From Lachnospiraceae bacterium (GTDB lineage Bacteria; Bacillota; Clostridia; Lachnospirales; Lachnospiraceae): DNA of 40,824 bases. The stretch's first letter is position 1. Each line of letters opens with the position of its first letter. The position numbers and the translations under genes were made by a program. Positions 1 to 8,800 of the stretch are shown here, piece after piece. Location of the stretch: positions 1 to 40,824 of the forward strand of contig JAFZDQ010000050.1 of NCBI GenBank assembly GCA_017561085.1, read 5' to 3'. The notes beneath the pieces are model-generated. The model was not told the DNA's origin and did not search any database. It saw nothing but the letters and a program-made list of their open reading frames with translations.

Positions 1-1
1 G

Positions 2-214
2 TATTTAGGCGCGAAAGTTGTTTCTGGAACCGCCACGCCGGAGATCCTTGAAAAGACAGGATTTGCGGAAGGGGACAGGGTAGAGCACCCGGTATTCGGA
101 CAGGGAAGTATCGTGGGCGTGGATATGCTGCTGCAATCCTATGAGATTAAATTTGATGGTTTGAAGGATACCAGGATGATTGTTTTTCGGGCGAAGCTTA
201 AGAAGGTGGAGTAA
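2..214 (+). CDS. UvrD/PcrA-like helicase, C-terminal end (5'-truncated by window)
   Basis: The first 70 codons that can be read, ending in TAA, form the C-terminus of a protein that begins before the window. The tail contains GDRVEHPVFGQGSIVGVD followed by a YEIKFDG strand and FRAKLKKVE. This resembles the small Tudor/SH3-like domain at the end of UvrD/PcrA-type DNA helicases, where a 'GDxVxHxxFGxGxV' strand is typical. In PcrA that domain contacts RNA polymerase. The helicase motifs are outside the window, so the assignment rests on this tail alone. Another nucleic-acid enzyme with the same small barrel is possible. A consensus promoter for a different transcript starts 8 nt after the stop. 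Confidence 0.6.
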   Translation, partial: YLGAKVVSGTATPEILEKTGFAEGDRVEHPVFGQGSIVGVDMLLQSYEIKFDGLKDTRMIVFRAKLKKVE

Positions 215-221
215 AAAGTAA

Positions 222-250
222 TTGATTTTTTGAATAGCCTACTCTATAAT
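222..250 (+). promoter_or_regulatory. Strong sigma-A-type promoter for the antisense RNA
   Basis: A TTGATT -35 box (222-227), a 17-nt spacer and a perfect TATAAT -10 box (245-250). No plus-strand ORF with a ribosome binding site follows before the hairpin at 313-358. The promoter therefore most likely drives a short non-coding RNA that runs towards the 3' end of the minus-strand toxin gene. Confidence 0.7.
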
Positions 251-256
251 ACATTT

Positions 257-365
257 AACAGGACAGTCAGAAGGTGAGTGCAGTTCACCCACTCTGGCGA
301 AAATAGAACGATTAAGAAATAGCCGTTTACTTTGTCAGGGTAGGACGGCTATTTCTTATTTTTCA
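257..365 (+). ncRNA. Putative antisense antitoxin RNA of a type I toxin-antitoxin pair
   Basis: This is the predicted transcript of about 110 nt from the 222-250 promoter to the intrinsic terminator at 313-363. It contains a small internal stem-loop (GAGTG/CACTC around 275-293). Its 3' end is complementary to the last codons and stop of the 27-aa toxin-like gene encoded on the other strand (349-432). A 3'-3' overlap of toxin mRNA and antisense RNA is the layout of the Bacillus txpA/RatA and bsrG/SR4 systems. The RNA ends are inferred from the promoter and hairpin only. Its antitoxin role is inferred from context. Confidence 0.5.
313..363 (+). terminator. Intrinsic terminator shared with the toxin 3' end
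   Basis: A 13-bp perfect stem (313-325 pairing with 346-358, TAAGAAATAGCCG with its reverse complement) and a 20-nt loop, followed by a five-T run at 359-363. The right arm contains the reverse complement of the toxin stop codon and last lysine codons, so the antisense terminator and the toxin 3' end occupy the same DNA. The minus strand lacks a clean U-run after the hairpin, so bidirectional use is uncertain. Confidence 0.75.
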
Positions 366-432
366 GATTCAGAATTGCGACGATTAATAGACCTATGGTC
401 AAAAGAATCATGAATTCTTCATATGTACTCAT
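349..432 (-). CDS. Putative holin-like toxin (Hol-Tox type), 27 aa
   Basis: A 27-codon ORF on the minus strand begins MSTYEEFMILLTIG, continues as one hydrophobic helix (roughly residues 7-22) and ends LKNKK. This is the signature of the 'putative holin-like toxin' peptides common in Firmicutes: a short polar MSTYEE head, a single membrane helix and a basic tail. The start is supported by AGAGGTGG upstream. The predicted product is a membrane peptide that would depolarise or perturb the envelope when overexpressed. The gene lies opposite a promoter-driven antisense RNA whose terminator overlaps its stop codon, as in type I toxin-antitoxin loci. Family membership is clear from the sequence; toxicity is inferred. 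Confidence 0.85.
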   Translation of the reverse strand: MSTYEEFMILLTIGLLIVAILNLKNKK

Positions 433-434
433 AA

Positions 435-473
435 GCACCACCTCTTTCTACAGGATAACAGAATGGGTGGAGC
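435..473 (-). promoter_or_regulatory. Hairpin that could hide the toxin Shine-Dalgarno
   Basis: In the toxin mRNA leader, GCUCCACC (complement of 466-473) can pair with GGUGGUGC (complement of 435-442) with one U-U mismatch. The second arm includes the GGUGG part of the ribosome binding site. Leader structures that sequester the Shine-Dalgarno are a known safety feature of type I toxin mRNAs. This is a base-pairing observation only, with no folding energy calculated. Confidence 0.45.
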
Positions 474-500
474 ACGTCCCCTGACTGCCCGGGTAAATGA

Positions 501-529
501 ATTATACAGTAATAGAGGGAAATAAAAGA
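501..529 (-). promoter_or_regulatory. Possible toxin promoter
   Basis: On the minus strand a perfect TATAAT (complement of 501-506) lies about 70 nt upstream of the toxin start. At the expected spacing the -35 region (TCTTTT) is poor. The surrounding 511-660 stretch is very AT-rich and holds no other ORF with a ribosome binding site. Confidence 0.3.
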
Positions 530-661
530 AAATAAAAGGAAATAATTTAGGTATTTAAATTATGATAATTTGAAATGTATTAGAAAAATTCTTGTGTTTA
601 ATCTTATAGAAAGAAATGCATTGTGTCAATGTGATATTTTTAACTATAGTGTTAAATTTTG

Positions 662-670
662 TGATATAAT
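662..670 (+). promoter_or_regulatory. Extended -10 promoter for the transporter gene
   Basis: TGATATAAT is an extended -10 box (TGn plus perfect TATAAT), 37 nt before the transporter start. No good -35 box is present, which is usual for extended -10 promoters. ACTATAGT lies just upstream at 643-650. Confidence 0.55.
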
Positions 671-706
671 GCAAAAAGTGAATTTATCGTATAATCAAGA
701 GGACCA

Positions 707-1567
707 ATGATGAAAAAAGTAATCTCTCCCCGCCTGATGATGATTTTATCCATGGCGATATTCGGTACCCTGGGGCCGTTTGTAAGAAATATTTCTGTAT
801 CCTCCGGGGAACTGGCGCTCTACCGGGCGATATTGGCAGCCCTGTTAATTGCGGTATTTTTATTTTGTACCAAGTCCAAAATTCCATTTGACGGCATGAA
901 AAAGGAAGTACCGCTGCTTCTTGCTTCCGGCGTGGCCATGGGAATTAACTGGATATTATTGTTTGAAGCTTATAAATACACGACAGTGTCGGTGGCGACG
1001 CTGAGTTATTATTTTGCGCCGGTTATCGTGACCATGGTATGTCCCCTTCTTTTTAAGGAAAAACTGACAGGGAAACAGATTATCTGCTTCGTGATGTCTA
1101 CCATAGGGCTGGTGCTGATTACCGGCATCGGTGATGTAAGCGGCCGGAGTCATCTGGTAGGGATTTTGTATGGTTTGGGAGCAGCTGTTTTTTATGCCAC
1201 GGTCGTACTTTTGAATAAATTCATCAAAAATGTGGAAGGCATCCACAGAACCTTTTTACAGTTTTTGGCAGCCATTGTGACGCTGATTCCTTATGTGGCG
1301 TTTACAAGCGGCGTGACTCTTGGCGGTATGACAGGAACCGGCTGGGTTTGCCTTTTGATTGTGGGACTTTTACATACCGGCGTAACTTATTGCATGTATT
1401 TTTCTTCCATGAAGGAATTACCCGGACAGCAGCTGGCAATTTTGAGTTATATTGACCCGCTGGTGGCAGTAGTGATTTCCGTGACGGTTTTGGGAGAAGC
1501 CATGAGTATACTGCAAATCGTGGGCGGTATCCTGATTCTCGGATTTACCTGCTGGAACGAACTTTGA
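707..1567 (+). CDS. EamA/DMT-superfamily transporter
   Basis: A 286-aa, strongly hydrophobic protein with about ten predicted membrane helices. These fall into two EamA-type halves (roughly residues 8-138 and 148-285), the usual length and layout of drug/metabolite transporters (RhaT/YdcZ-like). Family hallmarks are the early 'MAIFGTLGPFVR' helix, 'ELALYRAILAALLI', and in the second half 'LAILSYIDPLVAVVISVTVLGE', which matches the conserved Pro-containing helix before the last pair. The substrate (amino acid, nucleotide or drug) cannot be read from the sequence. AAGAGGA lies 3 nt before the first ATG and 6 nt before the second (710), so translation may start at 710. The gene looks monocistronic, with its own promoter. 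Confidence 0.9.
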   Translation: MMKKVISPRLMMILSMAIFGTLGPFVRNISVSSGELALYRAILAALLIAVFLFCTKSKIPFDGMKKEVPLLLASGVAMGINWILLFEAYKYTTVSVATLSYYFAPVIVTMVCPLLFKEKLTGKQIICFVMSTIGLVLITGIGDVSGRSHLVGILYGLGAAVFYATVVLLNKFIKNVEGIHRTFLQFLAAIVTLIPYVAFTSGVTLGGMTGTGWVCLLIVGLLHTGVTYCMYFSSMKELPGQQLAILSYIDPLVAVVISVTVLGEAMSILQIVGGILILGFTCWNEL

Positions 1568-1605
1568 TTGAACAGAACATCTATTTTGAAGCAGATTTTT
1601 TCTCT

Positions 1606-1650
1606 ACGGAACGTAGACTCCGCTAAAAATCACCATATTCTACGCTCCGT
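1606..1650 (+). repeat. Imperfect inverted repeat between transporter and regulator
   Basis: The arms ACGGAACGTAGA (1606-1617) and TCTACGCTCCGT (1639-1650) are complementary at 11 of 12 positions. The left arm also holds a small perfect palindrome, TCTACG-GAA-CGTAGA. No U-run follows on either strand, so this is not a standard intrinsic terminator. It could be an RNA hairpin or an operator for the regulator that starts 56 nt downstream. Confidence 0.4.
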
Positions 1651-1705
1651 GGGTGTGAAAATAAAAAGAAAAAACCTAAGATGAGGACAGAAAGGAGGAC
1701 GAAGC

Positions 1706-2311
1706 ATGGACCAGATAAAGATTGGTAAATTTATTGCTGAAGAAAGAAAAATAAGAAAATTAACACAAAGAGAACTGGCAGACAAGCTTTCCATTAGCGA
1801 TAAGACAATTTCCAAATGGGAGAGGGGTATCGGTTTCCCGGAGGTGTCGCTGCTTTTACCTCTTTGTGCGGAACTGGACATTACGGTAAACGAGCTGTTG
1901 TCCGGTGAGAGACTGAGCGAAACAGATTATAAAAAGAAAGCGGAGGAAAATATGGTGAATTTAGTAAAGGAAGCACAGGAAAGTAAGAAGAAAATTATTT
2001 TATCAGCAACAGTAGCGGGACTTACAGTAATTGCAAGCGTACCTATGTTTATGTTATCGGGACTGTTGGAAATACCCGCGTGGGCGAGAGTAGCACTTTT
2101 GGTGCTGGGAATTATTATTTTGATTGTGGGAATTGCAGTTGCCTGTGTACTTGACAGGGATGCGGGAGCTTTTGAGTGCCCGGACTGCCATGAGCGTTTT
2201 GTTCCGGACATGCGGGACTATGTGATGGGGCCCCATACCATTACCAAAAGAAAGTTGAAATGCCCCCATTGCGGCAGTACCAAGTATTGTAAGCATGTGT
2301 TGACGAAATAA
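1706..2311 (+). CDS. XRE-family regulator with two membrane segments and C-terminal zinc ribbon
   Basis: A 201-aa protein. Residues 1-65 form an XRE/Cro-type helix-turn-helix (MDQIKIGKFIAEERK, then LTQRELADKLSISDKTISKWE). A charged stretch follows, then two hydrophobic segments (about 97-119 and 127-148) predicted to span the membrane. The C-terminal zinc ribbon has paired CxxC motifs at Cys158/161 and Cys186/189. The start is fixed by AAAGGAGG 7 nt upstream. The arrangement suggests a DNA-binding protein held at the membrane, with a metal-binding module that may sense a signal or bind a partner. The target is unknown. The small gene at 2349 follows after 37 nt and probably shares the transcript. 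Lachnospiraceae carry many XRE proteins with similar membrane tails. Confidence 0.88.
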   Translation: MDQIKIGKFIAEERKIRKLTQRELADKLSISDKTISKWERGIGFPEVSLLLPLCAELDITVNELLSGERLSETDYKKKAEENMVNLVKEAQESKKKIILSATVAGLTVIASVPMFMLSGLLEIPAWARVALLVLGIIILIVGIAVACVLDRDAGAFECPDCHERFVPDMRDYVMGPHTITKRKLKCPHCGSTKYCKHVLTK

Positions 2312-2348
2312 TTAGAATATGAAAATACCTACCAGAAGAGGGAAAATA

Positions 2349-2540
2349 ATGGATAAATATTTAATTGCGAACACAACAAAATCAGAGAGAATCGCGCTGA
2401 TTAAGTCCTGGATTCCGGACGAGGAAAGTCTGGATGGGTGTGAAATTGATTTGTGGGATATGTATGCTGACTACATTAACGGAACGAAAGAAATTGCGGA
2501 GTGTAACGCGGCTTTTGTGGCAGACTATCAGATGGGATAG
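2349..2540 (+). CDS. Small hypothetical protein (63 aa)
   Basis: This small acidic protein begins MDKYLIANTTKSERIALIKSW and ends ECNAAFVADYQMG. It is unlikely to be membrane-bound. The ATG at 2349 is preferred over an in-frame ATG at 2319 because GAAGAGGG lies a normal distance upstream of it and the next ten residues of the longer form are low-information. The 'IANTTKxERxxLI' start resembles short conserved clostridial hypothetical proteins, but no function is known to me. It lies 37 nt after the XRE gene, before a terminator, so the two probably form a small operon. Confidence 0.65.
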   Translation: MDKYLIANTTKSERIALIKSWIPDEESLDGCEIDLWDMYADYINGTKEIAECNAAFVADYQMG

Positions 2541-2605
2541 GAAGAGGAAATAGAAAAACTGAAAATAAAGAGGTGCTCCTTATCGGGGCAAGATAAAGAG
2601 AGAAG

Positions 2606-2647
2606 AGGTTATCCGCTATATTTTTACATGGCGTGATAACCTTTTTT
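2606..2647 (+). terminator. Intrinsic terminator after the XRE/small-protein operon
   Basis: AGGTTATCCGC (2606-2616) pairs with GCGTGATAACCT (2631-2642) with one bulged T, and six T residues follow at 2642-2647. It closes the left-flank operon just before the first giant-protein promoter. Confidence 0.8.
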
Positions 2648-2665
2648 ACTTTATAGGAGGTTGTC

Positions 2666-2722
2666 ATGAAGCAAAAACAGGTACTTTTGCTTTATTGTGG
2701 TAATAGAAAAAAGCGGTTATAA
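2666..2722 (+). CDS. 18-codon mini-ORF with a strong RBS (doubtful)
   Basis: The ORF encodes MKQKQVLLLYCGNRKKRL, with a consensus AGGAGG 5 nt upstream of the ATG. It lies after the 2606-2647 terminator and overlaps the predicted -35 and -10 boxes of the first giant-protein promoter. A transcript from that promoter would therefore not carry it. It might be a remnant, a peptide made from read-through transcripts, or chance. Confidence 0.2.
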   Translation: MKQKQVLLLYCGNRKKRL

Positions 2723-2723
2723 T
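2681..2723 (+). promoter_or_regulatory. Promoter of giant paralogue 1 with shared upstream element
   Basis: A TTGTGG -35 box (2695-2700), a 17-nt spacer and a perfect TATAAT (2718-2723). The 14 bases before the -35 box, GTACTTTTGCTTTA, match the element before paralogues 3-5 (GTACTnTnG, then ATTG at the same distance). The leader to the ATG at 2804 would be about 75 nt. Confidence 0.65.
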
Positions 2724-2803
2724 TATTTCTGTTTATCGTTTTACACTGGGAAGAAATTGCAAAAAAGTTTTAGATAAATCATTTTGTGAAAAGAGGAGTA
2801 AAA

Positions 2804-5800
2804 ATGTACAAAAGAGGATTGGCTTTATTATTGGCAGCAGTACTTGGATTAACCCCCGCTATGCAGGTACATGCAGCAGAGACCACAAGCAGTATGAAAA
2901 TGACGGAAGAGACAGCGGTATCGGAAGTATTCCGGGAGGAGTCTGTATCTGCGGAAGAAACGCCCGAAGGAATTCAGGGGGAAGAGTCCGTGACGACACA
3001 GACACCAGAGGAAGCACAGACACCAGAGGCAACACAGGCACCAGAGGAAACGCAGAACCCCGAAGAAACGCCCGGTGAGACTCCGGTAGAAACACCGGTG
3101 GCAAGCACAGCACCTGAAGAAACAGCAGTACCCGAAGAAATTCCGGAAGAATCAGCAAGCCCCGAGGAAAGTATGTCTCCGGAGGAGTCAGCTGCGCCTG
3201 AAGAGACTTTATCTCCGGAAGAGTCTGCGACACCGGAAGAGACTTTGTCTCCCGAAGAGTCAGCAACTCCTGAAGAATCTTTGTCTCCGGAAGAAAGTGC
3301 TACACCGGAGGAAATGCCTGAAGAAAGCGCATCCCCCGAAGCGAGTGAAACACCTGCGGCAGAGGGAGAAGAGAGGGTAGATGCAGAACTTGTCAATGCC
3401 AAGTATCTTACGGAAGATATTGATTTAAGAAGTGTGACAACAGATACCTCCGGTACCGGCTGGACCTGGAAGGCATCCACCAAAACCTTTACCATGAACG
3501 GCTATTATTCCAAGGGACAATTATCCCTTCCCAAGGATGCGACAGTGGTTTTTGCCAAGGGCAGTGACAACCAAATCGATGTTACGGAATACGAGTGGTA
3601 TGATCGTAAGGATGGCATTTACTGTGTGGGTAATTTAACGGTCAAAGGAAGCGGTAAGCTGACCATCAACTATACCAGAGGACAGGCAATTGATGTAGGC
3701 AACTATCAGTTGACGATTTTGGAAACCAATATCCATTTCATCAATAAGGATCCTTTGGGCTCCAGTGCATTTCCACAGAGTACCCATATTATCGCAACTA
3801 ATATGACCATCGAGCATGCGGACGATAGTTATACGTTTCTTTATCGGAATTACGGCAGCGTAGAAGGCTGTGAAGTAACCTATGGGAAAGAAGGCATCAA
3901 ATATGAGTTTGATGATATTCAAAATATATATGGTGAGCTTAATGAGGAAACCGGACTATATCAGGTAACCCTGAAAAGTAATCCTGCATATGTCATCATG
4001 AAAAGCCCCAGAATTAGCGAAATTCACATAGGAGATACCGTTACTTTGCAGGTAACAGGTAATGCCTTAAACGGCAAGGAAGCAAAGTATCAGTGGTACA
4101 AAGCATTATCCTATACTCGTCCATGGGAAAAAGCAGTAAAGGTAGCTGGCGCAACCGGAAAAACACTTACGGTTACAGCAAAAGAGTACGGCGTGGAATA
4201 TTATTTTTGCCAGATCAGTGCCGGAAACTATCATGATGCCAGCGATACTTGTGCATTAGCCATTGGTCATAAAGGCGCTAAGATTTGTACGGAGCCCCTT
4301 ACCTTTAGTGCTACGGAGTCCGTAGACAGACTCGCTGCCGACGGCTTTAAATGGGACCACACCACCCGTACGGCAACCTTTTCCAATATGGACTATTTGT
4401 ATCCGTATTTTGGCTCTAATACAACAAGATATCTGAATGTTCCAAGCGGAGCTACCCTTAAATTTGAAGGAAACAACTATGCGCTGGATAATCAATTGAG
4501 ATTTACCAAAGCCAATCAGTCGGGACTGATAACTACTTTGACAGGACCGGGAACCTTTTCTATAGATCAAACCTATGAATATGTTGCAGAGGGGGCGGAA
4601 ATCCACTTAACGGGCGGACTGACTTTATCCGTGCATACTTACAGTGCGGCCGGTGGCGATGTATCCCTCCTTATGAATAATGCAACCCTAAAGACGGCAA
4701 GTGAAGCTTATGTAGATAGTGACCTTATTATGAAAAATGCCTCCCGCATAGAGGCGGCCGGTAAAATGGAGATAGGCGAATCCCTTACCATCGGAGAAGG
4801 TTGTCAATTGATTACAGAGGGGAAGGTTACCATTGGCGGTAATCTGGAAATCGGAACAGATGCGCTGTTTTCTACGGCATCTGTTGTTCGCATGCAGGCA
4901 AATAGTGATTATAACGACCGTACCTGTGTCATTAACGGTACACTTCATATTCAGGAAAGAACTACTCCTGAAATATTATTCCAATTGTATTCCACAAGAG
5001 AAAATCCCGTAGTGCTGGGGGAGGGTGTCTCCGTTATCACGCCGAAGGGAGCAGAGGTGGGACCCATATTTGACGGAGATATTAAATTAACAGGGCTTCT
5101 GATAGGAAAAGGAGCCCTTACCACACAAAAGATTTCCGGCGGAAAGACCATATCCGGAACGCCCAAATACGGACACCTGTTAACGGCAGGAGAAATTAGT
5201 CCCGCAGGGGCTCTGGTTTCTTATCAGTGGCAGTACGCGGAAACTCCGGATGGACCCTGGAATAATATCAGCAAGGCAAAAGCAAAAACCTATTTTGTAG
5301 AAAGTAAGTATCACGGCTATTATCTGCGCGTGGTAATGAAAGGTTTTGGTGACTATACGGGAACCATAGGCAGTACTCCCGTGGGACCTGTAGTGGGTGA
5401 CCCGGCGACCTTGAAAGCGCTTTACGGCGAGGGCTCAGAGGAATCGGAAGTGCTGATTCAACAATTTGACGGACATACTTTGTCCTATGGCCCCACAACA
5501 ACTGCGAAAGAGGATGGCACCTACCGTTATATTATGGTGCCTGTAAATGAAAACGCAAAAATTAAATTGTATAATGATACCACGGGTTTTGAAGGAGAAG
5601 GCGAAGTCATTGACGTGCCCATGGCAGACGGGGAAAATATCGTCCGCATTTTAGTGACTTACGGAGGCAGAACCGTTACCTATAAACTGGAACATACCAT
5701 CAAACCCGCCAAGTATTATCTGTCTATGAATGTTTATGGTAATACCTTTAATAAACTGACAGCCTCTTTTGTGGATGAAACGGGTGTGAGCCGGACAGTT

Positions 5801-8800
5801 TCCACAGGTGCAGGGCAAACCAGCAGCAAATATGCTGTCAGCCGCGGAACGAAGGTAACTTTTACTTCTCAGACGGAATTCGGAAAGTGTGCATACCGCT
5901 ACGGAGAGATTGAGGAGGTGGCGGATTACACCAAGGATGGTTCCCCTCTTACTGTCGAGTGGACGCGTACCATGGAGGTAGAATTCGGCGGTGACAATCA
6001 TATTGGTGCCAAGCAACCACGGGGACTTACTGCAGATTGGTTGCTTAATCAGGAAAAGATGAGAATCAAAGTAGACGGCCGGCCGGTGGAAGGTGTTTCC
6101 ACCAGATATAATGTGACCGTGGAAATTTATGACGAAGCAGAAAATCCGGTATCAACCATTAGCGTACCTGCCTCAACAGCGGTGGATGCAAACGGTTTAT
6201 ATCTGGTAGATACCGGCATTTTGGACAGCAGTAAAAATTATGTCATCAAAGCGTATTTTACGGGCCTTTTCAATAAATATGCAGATGAGGAAATCCTGGA
6301 TTTACAGAAAGCGAAATTTACACTGGAAAAAAGAAGAGAGATTTCCCTTTCTGCCGCAAGTGAATATATTGTATTAAAACCCGGTGAAACGGCGCAGGTG
6401 CCCGTAAATTACAACGGCTATACAGGAAGTAAGGTTTCCGTTGATTATTTTGATACGCAGGTTGTGGACGCGGCAAATACCTTTATCACGGAGGATGCAA
6501 ACGGCAATAAAACGCTGCAAATCCGCGCCGCAGGAGAAGGCAGTACCTATGTAACCTTGCGTGGTGATAACTACGTGGGCGCAGGCGGTGAGCAGTATGT
6601 TTATGCCCATGTGCGCGTAGAGGTAAGCAGTGTGGATGAGGCAGAGAAACTGCGTCTCGGCACCAAGAAGGGCACGATTAATCTTTATGATGACAAAGCA
6701 ATTACCGTACCTGTTTACCAGATGGAATGCGGACATGAAATCGAAAGTGCCGAGTTTGTGAAGGCATCTTTAAATAAGAAATTTACCATTCAGGTGGTAA
6801 ATGACAGAACTTTGAAAATTATCCCCAAGGTTCCTGAAAATGACGGAACCGTGGATTATGCCAAGTGGATAAAAAAGAAAGGCACCACAGGTACCTTTAC
6901 GTCCAAAATTAAAGTAAACTACAACGGCGCATCGTCAAGGGAAAGTAAAGAAACCTTTACCGTAACCTTAAAAGCAAAGGCACCTGAAATAAAAGCCTCG
7001 AAGCTTTCTCTCAGCAGCTTTTATACCACCCAGACGAAGAAACTGAATGTTTCCGTCAAAGGGGAAAAGATTGCGAAACTGGAAGTAGATACGGTGAAAA
7101 GCACCGCTGCCAAGCCGGCTTCTCCTGTGTGGTTATCCTTAACGGATGAAAAGGGAACCGTGGCCTTTGACGGAAAAGCATTCCCGGGTAAAAAGGCAGA
7201 GACCTACCTTTATCTTCAGGTATGGCCGGAAGGATATTTTGTGCCCTTGCAGACCAAGGTGAAGGTTTCCGTGGCCTATACCATGCCCAAGATTGTTCCC
7301 GATCAGAACCCCTATAAAGTTTCCGGGACTTTTGTAAAGGGAGGCGTTCAAAACAGCATTACGTTTCGTCTGAATTCCGGTAATTCCAAGGTATCCTACA
7401 AGGATTTGGGAGTAGAGGGCATCCGTTTAATGAGCGAAAAGGACTTTGCCCTGTTAAGCAAAACGGAAAGAGAGAGACTGAAGCTGTCCAAGAATCTGAA
7501 ACAAGGAGAAGTGGGTGTAACAACCGGAAGAATCTCCGTCAGCAATAAGTACAGCACACCCATAGAAAATGGTACGGTAAGATGCTATGTAGCGGTGAAG
7601 AACGGCAAAGATGAAGTGCCGGTGGATATCCCCGTTAAGTGCATAAATTCTGCCGTTAAATTAAATAAGTCCAAGCTCGTAATGGACGCAATGTATGGCG
7701 GAGCTTATTGGACAGATGAGCAGAAGATTAAGGTAAGCACCAATCTCTCCAATTATCAGCCTATTGCGGAAAACTTTACCTATCAGATCACTATGGAAGG
7801 GGATAAGAAAAAGACGGACTGCAGCTCCCATTTCACATTTTTGTTTTGGAATAGTGACAGTCAGGAAATCTCAATCCGAAGAAACGAAAATACGGTAGCC
7901 GGTAAAACCTACAAGGTAAAGGTAACTCATCCGAATCTGGCTACGGCAGCTACCTTTACCATTCAGGTGAAGAAGAGTGCCAATCCGGTACTGCAAATAG
8001 CGAAAAAGAACGTGACCCTGAACAGAATCGCAAGCAACAACGGCGGTGCCAAGAGCCTGCAGATGTCCCTTTCTAAGAAGATGCCGTCCTCAAACTGGAA
8101 AGTGAATAAAGCCACCATCTGGTCTTCGGACGTAGGAGATGAGACGGGATGTCTTAATGTGAGATTTGATACGACTACCAAAATACTGAAGATTGCCACT
8201 ACCGATATCACGCAAAAAGGAACCTACAAGATAAAGCTGGAAGGCGTGTACAATGATACTGTGAAGTTAGATGCTGTTACCATAACCGTAAAGGTGACGG
8301 ACAAGGTTCCCAATATAAAACCCGCTAAGACTACTTATACCTTAAATAAGAATTTAGCAGAAAATGATAAGGCGATTATCACACTACCGGTAGGAGACTA
8401 TAAGTATGCCTCCGCAGAGCGCTGGAGCCTTAAGTCAGTGAAAACAGAAGCCGGTAAGAATGCAACGGATAAGCTGGATGTTACTTTATCCGGTAATCAG
8501 CTGACCGTTGCCACCAATGAGAAGAGTGCATACGGAGCCACTTATCAGGTGGTGTGCACCAGTAAGTTTGCTTATAATCTCAAGAAGAATGTGACATATA
8601 CCGTGAAGATTGCAGGCAAGAAGGCCGCTGTTTCCGTGACAGGAAAGGCAAAGAGTGCCATTCAACTGGCAAGGCCCGGCAGCACCTATACAGAGATTGT
8701 TTATACCTACAAAAACTGGAACGAAACGACCTATCCCGTAAACGGAAATACACCTATCTTAGAGTGGGCGGTTTTTGCCAAGAACGGAAAAAAAGCACTT

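Noticed and set aside
643..650. ACTATAGT before the transporter promoter, same palindrome as in the giant-gene promoters
   Set aside because: Only eight bases match, the spacing to -10 differs from the giant genes, and one such 8-mer is expected by chance in a window of this size.
1606..1650. Inverted repeat as the transporter terminator
   Set aside because: There is no U-run on either side, so it is listed only as a hairpin or possible operator.
2319..2348. Earlier ATG for the small hypothetical protein
   Set aside because: It has no Shine-Dalgarno sequence, and its ten extra residues overlap the ribosome binding site of the ATG at 2349.
2786..2803. Earlier GTG start for paralogue 1, adding six residues
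   Set aside because: The GTG has no ribosome binding site, the added residues overlap the GAGGAG motif used by the ATG at 2804, and all four other paralogues and the protease begin MYKR.
3100..3360. Tandem repeats that might be a CRISPR array or a VNTR outside genes
   Set aside because: The repeats are short, irregular and in frame with the paralogue 1 linker codons. There are no spacers of constant length and no cas genes.
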